From positions 2,232,001 to 2,296,000 of the forward strand of contig JAJFZO010000566.1 in assembly GCA_021397835.1 (NCBI GenBank): a stretch of DNA of 64,000 nt, in the 5' to 3' direction. Below are positions 11,437 to 20,639 of the stretch, in pieces (position 1 is the stretch's first letter; every line of letters starts with the position of its first letter). The notes under the pieces were generated by a model. The model was not told the DNA's origin, did no database searches, and worked only from the letters and a program-made list of their open reading frames with translations. The translations under genes and the position numbers were made by a program. The DNA comes from Moringa oleifera. Lineage: Eukaryota > Streptophyta > Magnoliopsida > Brassicales > Moringaceae.

Positions 11437-14263
11437 ATGAGTAGTCTTCTTAGGTGGTGGAGACTGGTTGGCATTGTTCTTGCTGCAACTCTCTTCCTTG
11501 GTGCCCCCGAAAAAGGTATTAATTAATTAATTGTTTTTCTTTTCCTTAGTGTTCTTTTTGCTGACGATGATTCACTGTGGCATATATATGCCTTACGTTA
11601 CTGCTGCATGGGTGATTCTAGTAAGTTTTCTTAGTTTAAATCCATGAAATTGCACGCAATGATTATGCATCGAAGGTAGAGCGAGCAAAGGGTACTGTTC
11701 AGAAGAACCTCTAGGATAGTGCTCAGCTTCTTCCTCTCAAGTTGGAACTAATAATCCATATTACTTTTCATAAATGAGAGAAACATCGAATCATGTTCAA
11801 CAGAATGTCAGAAAATCAGATTCACAATGCAAGAAAATGTTATTTTAAGTAATGGGATTTTGTTAAATTTTCAACATTGACCCTCAACAAGTGTTTTTCC
11901 ATAAAGCGTTTTGGATCAAATTAGTAATTGGTATTACTATAAGTATATCTTCAAAGTAGACATCTTCTTAATGAGATATGTTACTTAAGCCAATTTTCTA
12001 AAAAGTTCTGTTTGGTTCCCAGGAAAACTTCAACAAAAGTTGAAGGAATCTAATTTCTCATTTAAAAAGTTTAATTTTTTTTGGACCAAAAAAAAAAAGG
12101 CACGGTCAAGATCATTCAACCAACGTCATTTATGAGGCCCATTTGTTAGATGAAAGATAGTTTATAAGTCAGTAATTAATTTTCTTATTATATATATATA
12201 TATATAGTTTTCATGAAATGAAAATATAATCTCAAATATTCTTATCAAATTCAATTTCACTTTCTCTTGTCGGTCCATTAATCCCATTAATAAACATAGA
12301 AAACAAAAGAAATAATTTTTTTTATTTTTTATTTTGTATAAACAGCTCCAAACTACTCATTCATGCACAATGCGACCTCAGCTCCATATAGATCATACTA
12401 TGACTATATCATCGTCGGGGGTGGTACTGCCGGTTGCCCTCTAGCCGCCACTCTCTCCCAAAACGCCACCGTTTTGCTTCTCGAACGAGGCGGCTCGCCC
12501 TACAGCAACCCTAACATCACTGACTTATCCGCCTTCGGAGCCGCCCTCTCCGACCTCTCCTCGACCTCCCCGTCGCAGCGTTTCATCTCCGAAGATGGTG
12601 TGATTAACGCACGTGCACGAGTGTTGGGCGGTGGCTCCGCCATCAATGCCGGGTTCTACACACGAGCGGCCAGGGACTATATCAGTGATGCAGGTTGGGA
12701 AGAGAGGCTAGTGAACGAATCGTACCGGTGGGTGGAGGACGTGGTGGCGTTCAGACCGCCGATGCGGCGGTGGCAGTCGGCGGTCCGGTACGGGCTGGTG
12801 GAGGCAGGAGTGTTACCATACAATGGGTTCACGTATGACCATATCTATGGGACAAAGGTTGGTGGCACAATATTTGATCGACATGGCCATAGACACACTG
12901 CTGCTGACTTGTTACAGTATGCAAACCCCAATGGGCTCACCGTTCTCCTTCACGCTTCCGTGTATAAGATCTTGCTCACCATTAAAGGTACAGAAATCGA
13001 ATGGTTAATCATTTTGTTTAATACATAATCTTTATAATTAATTTTAATTGTTGACTAATTAGCGGGACGGAAGCCGGCGGCCCACGGGGTGGTCTTCCAG
13101 GATGCATCGGGAGCCATTCACAGGGCCTACCTGAAGAAAGGGTCCAAGAACGAGATCATCATTTCCGCCGGGGCACTCGGAAGCCCACAGCTCCTGATGC
13201 TGAGTGGAGTCGGCCCTGCCGATCACCTGAGGGCCCACAACATTACAGTGGTGGTGGACCAGCCTTCGGTTGGCCAAGGAATGTCCGACAACCCGATGAA
13301 CGCCGTCTTCATTCCATCTCCGGTTCCGGTCGAGGTTTCTCTCATTCAAGTCGTCGGAATCACCCACTTCGGCAGCTACATCGAAGCGTCCAGCGGGCAA
13401 AGCTTCGGCAGCCCAGACTACGGCATGTTCTCTCCAAAGGTAGGTGTCGGATTTGAATCCGAATCAGACCCGAATTAAAGAGAATTGGGCTCGTTCGTGC
13501 TAATAAGTCTGTCGTAATACGCAGATTGGCCAGCTTTCTACAGTTCCACCGAAGGAAAGGACCGACGAAGCCATAGCCAAAGCTGTTGAGGCCATGAACA
13601 GTCTCCACCCAAGAGCATTCAGAGGCGGATTCATAATTGAAAAAATAACCGGCCCATTATCCACGGGTCATTTGGAGCTCCGAACCCGAAACCCTAAAGA
13701 TAACCCTAAAGTTACCTTCAATTACTTCAATAATCCCCAAGACTTGCAAGCTTGCGTCCAAGGCATTGCAACCATTGAGAAAGTCATTGAATCCAAACAC
13801 TTCTCGGAGTTTAGATACACCGACATGTCGATCGAGACGCTATTGAACTTAACGGCGAGTGCTCCGATCAACTTGTTACCGAAACATACCAACGTCTCGA
13901 CTTCCCTCGAACAATTTTGCAAGGACACCGTAATGACCATATGGCATTACCACGGTGGTTGCCATGTCGGTAGGGTTGTCGATCATGATTATAAGGTTAT
14001 TGGCGTTGATGCCCTAAGGGTAATCGACGGTTCGACGTTTAATTATTGCCCCGGGACTAATCCTCAAGCCACGGTGATGATGCTCGGAAGGTACTAATTC
14101 GTAGCTAACATTTTCATGCATTATCATAAGACTAATTATAATTACTTGTAGAGAATTTGATATTGTATTAAGTCTTTCACATTGTTTTATATGATTGATG
14201 TGGTGTAGGTACATGGGAGTTAGGGTTTTGAACGAGAGACTCGGAACCGGAGAATCAAAGTGA
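11437..14263 (+). CDS. HOTHEAD-like GMC oxidoreductase (FAD-dependent, secreted)
   Basis: Five exons join in frame: 11437-11515, 12346-12987, 13063-13439, 13525-14090 and 14209-14263, giving 572 residues. Exon 1 encodes a hydrophobic signal peptide ([14 protein letters not shown]). The FAD dinucleotide fold is [14 protein letters not shown] at about residues 48-61, followed by the GMC signature [18 protein letters not shown]. The C-terminus has the family HYHGGCHVG block, with its catalytic histidine region, and [12 protein letters not shown]...[23 protein letters not shown]-type enzymes oxidise omega-hydroxy fatty acids for cutin, and relatives act as mandelonitrile lyases, so the substrate here is not determined. 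Coding exons are clearly GC-richer than their introns. The family is large, and the Arabidopsis group near At5g51950 is a plausible counterpart by gene order. Confidence 0.93.
12188..12207 (+). repeat. (TA)n microsatellite
   Basis: A short TA dinucleotide run in intron 1 of the HOTHEAD-like gene. It has no evident function. Confidence 0.8.
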
Positions 14264-14573
14264 CACATCGTTTTCATTTTCCTTTTCCAATCAAGAATGT
14301 TACGAGCCAATTAAGGTCCTATGAATTAATTGATACTAAATTACCACATTGATTAGAACATGAAATGTGCGTAATTATATATATATAAAGATCGTTATAC
14401 ATATTTTACCATATGATATGAAAATCATACTCTTAATTTAATTAATAAAGGCATGCATCGATATTGAATTTCCAAACGCGAAAAAGCTTATTGAAGAAAA
14501 GAGGAGAAAGAAAGCATAGAAGATATCATCAAAAAAGCTAAGATATCACAAAGAGAATGAAGAATATGACTGA

Positions 14574-14846
14574 GGATATACCCAAGAAAAGGAGGCATCT
14601 CTCTCTAGCTCTTTTTCTTTTAATTTCTTCTCTCTGATCTCTGATCGTATCAGTATGTATTTCAGACTGTTTATCGAATTTCAAAATAACTCGTTTTGAG
14701 TTCGCAGCTTAGAGCAGTCTAAATCAGAATCAGGGAGAAAAGAATCTGAAAAAACATTTGTAAAATGATGGTAAGCCTGTCTTTGCATGGGATGCGTAGA
14801 AAGCAGGCGCGCTGCCACCAAAGCAAAGGATATCCATGGCATATGC
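14574..14846 (+). promoter_or_regulatory. Three P1BS (PHR1-binding) elements upstream of MIR399
   Basis: Three matches to GNATATNC are seen: GGATATAC at 14574-14581, GGATATCC at 14828-14835 and GCATATGC at 14839-14846. The last two start 11 bp apart, one helical turn, and lie 58-76 bp upstream of the TATA box at 14904. PHR1-type MYB factors bind this palindrome as dimers under phosphate starvation and are known to induce MIR399 genes. From the window's base composition, one such match is expected about every 3 kb, so the cluster is unlikely to be chance. Confidence 0.85.
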
Positions 14847-14903
14847 TGTTATCTTCTTCGGCTTATTCTCTGCCATCGTTGTCAAAGCCCTTAAAGCAGA
14901 CAC

Positions 14904-14910
14904 TATAAAA
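14904..14910 (+). promoter_or_regulatory. TATA box of the MIR399 gene
   Basis: TATAAAA lies between the paired P1BS motifs and the hairpin. Transcription would start near 14935, about 110 bases before the foldback, as is usual for plant microRNA genes transcribed by RNA polymerase II. Confidence 0.7.
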
Positions 14911-15043
14911 AGCTAGCTCTTTGGAGAAAACCATACCTAGCGAACAAGCTTAGTTAATTTGGTCTGAATAACCTTCTTCAATGGTCAGTCATGTCGTGGA
15001 AGAAGAAGATGCAGAGAGAGAGGAAAGTAATATAATAATAAGC

Positions 15044-15144
15044 GAATTAGTTGCAGGGCTCCTCTTCTTTGGCAGGTGATGATGATGATCACGGCCACGG
15101 CTGTCCATCGACCCGCCAAAGGAGAGTTGCCCTTTAACTGCTTC
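15044..15144 (+). ncRNA. MIR399: MIR399 precursor hairpin
   Basis: The mature miR399 arm is 15114-15134, beginning CGCCAAAGGAGAGTTGCCC. The star arm is 15056-15076, beginning GGGCTCCTCTTCTTTGG. Pairing base i with 30188-i gives a bulge-free duplex with exact 2-nt 3' overhangs at both ends, as Dicer-like processing requires. Inside the duplex are two adjacent mismatches (15127-15128), one G:U and a C:A pair at the miRNA 5' end. The stem continues below the duplex to 15044/15144, and a small GATG/CATC stem closes the loop. miR399 silences the ubiquitin-conjugating enzyme PHO2/UBC24 and moves from shoot to root as a phosphate-starvation signal. The sequence matches the miR399b/c type, with C instead of U at position 1. 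Open frames on both strands here are chance products. Confidence 0.95.
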
Positions 15145-15279
15145 ATCAGCTTAACCTCATCCGCAAAAGCTTCATGGGTTTTTCCTCTCATGCAAAAGGG
15201 TATGACCAAAACACTTAAATTTATGCAAGTTGCATTTTTACTATATAGTTGTGTGACACATTTTTTCATTATCTGATCT

Positions 15280-16770
15280 ATATTGACACATGATAATTCA
15301 ATAATTTAATATAGATCATATCATCATTGAAGAATTTTAATTCATAATTTTGTTAAATTACATATTTGTTTATGTATATATGTTCATAACATTTGCCATA
15401 GCATGCATAAAGCTAGATCCATAATGTCATCTTGATGGTGGAAGCGAAACCCTAAGTCCCAAATCGTTCATCGTTTGTAATTATTTTCACTTTTAATTGT
15501 TTGGAATTAATTAATTTTCACTCGAACTCTTTGATAATGCTGAAAGTAGAAGATATACATAGATTTTTGCTTCTATGTAATTAAGTACTTAATCTTTCAG
15601 CACATAATTTTTTTTGTTTTTTAAATAAAAAAAAATTTCACAAGTTAGATTTTTATTAATAATTTTTTTAAAAATATTGATTTAGTAAATAAAAAAATAA
15701 ATGATAATATTTTATTAATTCATTTATTTTAAACCAATACATGTATTATTTAGATGTCGATTTTGTAATCATTAAGAAATATCTATTTTAACCGCCAAAA
15801 AAAATTATTTTGTTGTAATGACATTTATAAAATAAGCTAATTATTTATTATTATTTTAGAAAAATAATCAACATAAATTGGATCGAAAGCATGATACTTC
15901 CTCTACTTTGCCCTCAAAATCATAATAAATAAATATTATGATATCAAATATTACTATAAAAAGTCAAATATTTAATAAATACTAATATAAATACACACAC
16001 ATTATTGATAATAAAAATTGGGTAAATTATTTCTTGTGTTGTGGTAAAATTTCATTACTTAGTTTTGTCTTGTAATTAATTAATTATTATTGGGTAAATA
16101 TTAAAGTAAATATTCTTATATTATTCGTGTTTTTTAATCAAGTTTTTGTAGTATTTTTTAGATCAATTTTACATAATTTGATCAAAATTAACTATCAATT
16201 TTAATTTTTTTAAAACATTTAAATTAATTATCTTATATAATAAATTTTGATTTAAATTTTTTGCAAATGTAAATAAATATATAAGCTACCATTATAAAAA
16301 ATATATAATTTTTTCAATCCTAAAAATCATATATGATTTTTTAAAGTTTTTAATTGTGTAAAATATTTAAAAAATATTTTTGATACTAAAAAATTTATGA
16401 AATTTTTTGTAATGATATTTTCAATTTTTATTTTTGTACATCTGTAAAAAATTTTAAGCCAAAAGTTATTGTATAACATTTTTAATTTAAATTTTTTCTT
16501 CAAAAAAATTTTTAAAACTGGTTATTTTATATATAGAATTGGTCTAAAAATAATAAAAAAATTTGATTAAAAAACATAAATAATACAATTTATTTCGATA
16601 TTTACCCTTAATTATTACTTAATCCACTTTCTAGCTGCAATTAACCAAGCCCAGCCCATCCGTCTGAATTCCTTGGCATTACCACCGAGTCGACCCAAAA
16701 CATATGATGGATCAAATTTTTTTTTATTTAACATATTTAATTTTAGAAGACATCACACATTTGACAACAA
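15280..16770. other. AT-rich intergenic region after MIR399
   Basis: Very AT-rich (many A/T runs), with no coding frame, RNA gene or repeat family recognised. The MIR399 primary transcript probably ends within its first few hundred bases, but I see no clear signal. Confidence 0.5.
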
Positions 16771-16810
16771 GTTGAGATGGCCGAGTTGGTCTAAGGCGCC
16801 AGATTAAGGT

Positions 16811-16843
<33 letters not shown>

Positions 16844-16851
16844 TCTCAACA
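16771..16851 (+). tRNA. tRNA-Leu (anticodon AAG)
   Basis: A complete class II tRNA cloverleaf without intron. The acceptor arms GTTGAGA and TCTCAAC pair perfectly. The D-arm region is TGGCCGAGTTGGTCTAAGGC. The anticodon stem CCAGA/TCTGG encloses the loop TTAAGGT, with AAG as anticodon. A variable arm (TCCGAAAGGGC) follows, then the T-arm GTGGGTTCAAATCCCAC. The long variable arm and sequence are typical of eukaryotic leucine tRNAs. A T-rich stretch just downstream (16859 onward) can act as the RNA polymerase III terminator. The A and B box promoters are internal. Confidence 0.97.
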
Positions 16852-16869
16852 TTCACCTTATTTTTTATT

Positions 16870-18600
16870 TATATTTATGTCTCTCCGTGGGTCCTAATTT
16901 TTTCTAAATTATAATTATGTTTCCTGTGGGCCCTGTTCTTTTTGTTTTTTTGTTCTTTTTATGTTTTTCTATGGGCCCCAGATATTGTTATTGGAGATCT
17001 ATCATACGTCTGTATGAAAGTCCTCACTTGCTTATGAGTCAAAATGAATGTACCCATTTTACTATCCTTTTAAGTCTTTTTCATTGAAAAAAAAATTCCT
17101 GAATTACATATATTTTTATTTAAAATTTTGATGTATCAATTAAATTAATTATATCTTAAATTTTTAATAAATTTAATATAAATAAAATTTTGATTTAATG
17201 ATTATAAAAAAAATAAAAATATTTTTATTAGCAAAATATTTTTAAAATGATTCAAATACATTTCACATTCTATTTTAAGTTAATGTTTCAAATTAAATAA
17301 TTTTCGATTTAAAAATTATATTTTTTAATTTTTTAAAATTTTGATAATGTAAAACTTTCAAAAATATATTTTTTAAAATTAAAAAAAATTATAATGATAA
17401 CTTGAATATTTTTGTACAAAAAAATTAAATCAAAATTTTATTGTATAAAATTTATAATATAAATATCTTAATTTTTAAATATTTTATGATATTTAAATTA
17501 AATCGAATCAGAACACTAAAATATGTAATTAATGAATAAAAAATATTTTAAAAATTTTGATATTGATAATGGAAAACAACTAGGTGAGCTTCCGACTTGG
17601 AAGTTGGAAGTGATAGTTACCGGAAACTTCCAGAGTCTTGGCTAAGTAGTCCATGTGGTGGAACAACTGGTGGGGCCCGTAGGACCACTTTGGCTAAAGA
17701 ATTCAATTGATATTGACTTCTCCAATAATATTGACCCCTTTATAGATTTCGTGCATAACATGTCTAATGGTACCATCGTATAAGTGTCGTTATTTATGAA
17801 AATTAAATTATAATATGATGCATTAAGCTTAAAAATATATATATAATAATATTAATTCAAGCTTTTAATTTACATCATTTAAAAATTATTATATCAAATT
17901 TATTGGAGTTATTTTACGTAAATTATAAAAATAAAATAAAATGGTCGAATTATAAAATTAAATAAAAGTTTCATTTCATGAGCTAGTTTTTGAGGTTTCA
18001 AAACAGTTTAACAAATCAATATTAGATCTCAAATTTTAATAGTTTTAATTAATTATAAAAAGATTAAGTTATCTTAATTATATCGATTATGAAAAAAAAA
18101 GCGAATAATCAGATTAGGAAAAAGATAACGTGTGGGCAAAAGAGCCAATGGAGAAGCTTCCTGTGGCCTGCGTGGAAATGCCGGCCAATGGCATCTGCTT
18201 TTTCTCTCTTTGTTTTTATTCATTTTGAGACAAAAATTTCAACATAAACCATGACAGCTTGGAGAAGCACCACAACCAAAGTGCCATTGTTTCTGTCAGA
18301 GGCCTCAATTTTATGGATCAATGCAGGACAGATTTGGGTTTATTGTTCTTCTTCTTCTTCTTAGATTCCAATGCTTATAATTAATCTCAGAGAAATTTAG
18401 ACTTATCTGTTGAAATTGGGTGTTATGGCAGCACTTGTTCTTGAAATTTGAAGTAGCTGGATGGCTTTTAATTTATTCAAAGTCAGTAGAGATGCCGGAA
18501 ACAGCAAGGAAGATCACTTTGATTCATTGAAGGTTAAGTCAACTGGGTACCCGTGACTGAATCAAAAAGCTGAAAGCCCACTATGAACAGCGGGATTTTT
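16870..18600. other. Intergenic region between tRNA-Leu and the MoCo-sulfurase-like gene
   Basis: AT-rich with no gene recognised. A less AT-rich patch at about 17580-17700 contains inverted GGAAGTT/AACTTCC-type pieces and a GGTGGGGCCC motif resembling class I TCP sites. The last 400 bases probably hold the promoter and leader of the next gene, including a CTT run at 18348-18361. Confidence 0.5.
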
Positions 18601-18707
18601 CACATTTCTGCACAGAGAAAGACACAGTGAAAGCAACAGGCTCGGATCAGGAAGTTTCAACCAGGAAAGAATTAAAAAATCAGCTGAGGGAAGCTACGAT
18701 TGGCAAG

Positions 18708-20624
18708 ATGCAATCGCCTTGTATTGAAGAAGCTTCACAGGCTTGCTTCCATGGTTGTTGTCCCGCTCCTTTTCATGGAACCCGGGATTATCTAGGCTGT
18801 GTCGCTGCAGCCCAGCTTGACTTCGCAGTTGCTACTGCCTCTTCTCTTTTTCTGAACACCCAATTCACCAATCATGAGTCTCTCCCTTCGTTGTCTGAAT
18901 CGGTTTCTGGTTTCACGAAAGCTTATCCTCAGTACCTGCAGACAGAACAGGCTGATCATGTGCGAGCAGGTGAATACTGTCATCTCTCCTTGTCTGAACA
19001 TGTTTGTCTCGACTACATTGGCCACGGCCTGTTCTCCTACTCTCAGCTGCAAGACCTCCGTCGAACTCAAACAACATCGGTTGCCTCTACCTCGTCTTTT
19101 ACTCCAGGAGCTGCGGATTTTACAACTTCAGGGCCACCTTTCTTTGACATTCTGTACAAGTCAGTGAAGCTGAACTCTCAGATACTCTACGGAGGCGAAG
19201 AATCAGAACTGGAATCAAAGATTAAGAGTAGAATCATGGGTTTTATGAATGTTTCTGAAGATGATTACACGATGGTTTTCACTGCCAATCAATCATCTGC
19301 CTTCAAGCTTTTAGCAGATTTTTACCCTTTTGAATCTCACCCAAATCTTCTTACCGTCTACGACTATGAGAGCGAGGCAGTGGAAGTGATGACTGAAAGC
19401 TCGAAGAAGAGAGGGGCAAGAGTCACGTCAGCCGAGTTCTTGTGGCCTGATTTAAGGATACACTCAGAAAAATTGAGGAAGAAGATGGTGAGCAAACGGA
19501 GAAAGAAGAAGAGAAGAGGCCTGTTTGTGTTTCCTCTTCAGTCACGGATGACTGGAGCTCGGTACTCGTTCCTGTGGATGACTGTGGCTCAAGAAAATGG
19601 ATGGCATGTGTTGCTTGATGCATGCGCCTTGGGAGCTAAGGACATGGAGACACTGGGGCTGTCTCTTTTCAAGCCTGATTTCCTGATTTGTTCCTTTTTC
19701 AAGGTTTTTGGTGAAAACCCATCAGGTTTTGCTTGCCTGTTCGTCAAGAAATCCTGCGGTTCAGTTTTAACAGGATCAGATGTTGCTTCAACTGCAGGGA
19801 TTGTGAGTATTGTCCCAGCTTCCAGGGCATCTGAATCCCTGGAAGAAACAGCTAAAGCAGATGCAGAAACCCAGAGAGATAACAATCGGGTAACAGCCTC
19901 GTTTTCAGGTCCAATATCTACTCAGAAGAAGAATGATGAATCTCCTGAATTACCCAGAAGACCTAAAGCAGCTTCATTTTCTGAAATTGTGGAATTGGAA
20001 TTGCAGAGCACTGTTGAATCTTCCCCATCTGAAATCAACGGAAGCGGTACCAGAACAAATCCAGGACTCGAATGCAAGGGCTTGGATCACGCAGATGCAT
20101 TAGGCCTGATACTGATCAGCAGCCGAGCAAGATTCCTGATAAACTGGTTGGTAAACGCATTGATGAGCCTGCAACACCCGCATTCAGAAACCCCCCTTCC
20201 TGCTGTCCGAATCTATGGACCCAAAATCAGGTTCGATCGAGGACCAGCAGTAGCCTTCAATGTCCTCGACTGGAAAGGACAGAAGATCGATCCTGTATTA
20301 GTCCAGAAGCTCGCAGACAGGAACAACATCTCGTTGAGTTACGGATTCCTGCGTCACGTTTCCTTCTCAGACAGTCATGAAGAAGAAAGAGAGAGGGCAT
20401 TGGAGACCGTGAATAAAGCAGAAGGAAGAGTACTCCTGAGTAAGAAGAGGCTGGAGAGGTTCCATTCCAGGATACCAGTAGTTACAGCTTTCATTGGGTT
20501 CTTGACAAACTTTGAAGACACTTACAGGCTCTGGGCATTTATTTCTCGCTTCCTGGATGCAGACTATGTGGAGAAAGAGAGATGGAGATACAGAGGTCTT
20601 AATCAGAAAACCATTGAAATTTAA
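18708..20624 (+). CDS. Molybdenum cofactor sulfurase-like PLP-dependent protein
   Basis: A single exon of 638 residues. The N-terminus MQSPCIEEASQACFHGCC is the conserved start of a plant family related to the aminotransferase class V half of MoCo sulfurase (ABA3). That match is why I chose ATG at 18708; the longer open frame to 18627 begins at GTG. The fold of a cysteine-desulfurase-like enzyme is visible: a region with VFTANQSSAFKLLADFYPF, and SFFKVFGENPSGFACLFVKK, where Lys332 fits the PLP lysine. A low-complexity insert (about residues 370-450) separates it from the C-terminal part ending HVSFSDSHEEE...FLTNFEDTYRLWAFISRFL. No MOSC domain follows, so it is not a full MoCo sulfurase and its substrate is unknown. 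Counterparts by gene order are probably At4g22980 and At5g51920. Confidence 0.9.
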   Translation: MQSPCIEEASQACFHGCCPAPFHGTRDYLGCVAAAQLDFAVATASSLFLNTQFTNHESLPSLSESVSGFTKAYPQYLQTEQADHVRAGEYCHLSLSEHVCLDYIGHGLFSYSQLQDLRRTQTTSVASTSSFTPGAADFTTSGPPFFDILYKSVKLNSQILYGGEESELESKIKSRIMGFMNVSEDDYTMVFTANQSSAFKLLADFYPFESHPNLLTVYDYESEAVEVMTESSKKRGARVTSAEFLWPDLRIHSEKLRKKMVSKRRKKKRRGLFVFPLQSRMTGARYSFLWMTVAQENGWHVLLDACALGAKDMETLGLSLFKPDFLICSFFKVFGENPSGFACLFVKKSCGSVLTGSDVASTAGIVSIVPASRASESLEETAKADAETQRDNNRVTASFSGPISTQKKNDESPELPRRPKAASFSEIVELELQSTVESSPSEINGSGTRTNPGLECKGLDHADALGLILISSRARFLINWLVNALMSLQHPHSETPLPAVRIYGPKIRFDRGPAVAFNVLDWKGQKIDPVLVQKLADRNNISLSYGFLRHVSFSDSHEEERERALETVNKAEGRVLLSKKRLERFHSRIPVVTAFIGFLTNFEDTYRLWAFISRFLDADYVEKERWRYRGLNQKTIEI

Positions 20625-20639
20625 ACTGATTCTTTCATT

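Noticed and set aside
14985..15276. Overlapping open frames on both strands (94 and 66 codons)
   Set aside because: They lie across the MIR399 hairpin; the duplex geometry and P1BS promoter explain the sequence, and the frames resemble no protein.
18627..18707. 27-codon N-terminal extension of the MoCo-sulfurase-like protein
   Set aside because: It would start at GTG; the family N-terminus MQSPC begins at the ATG at 18708.
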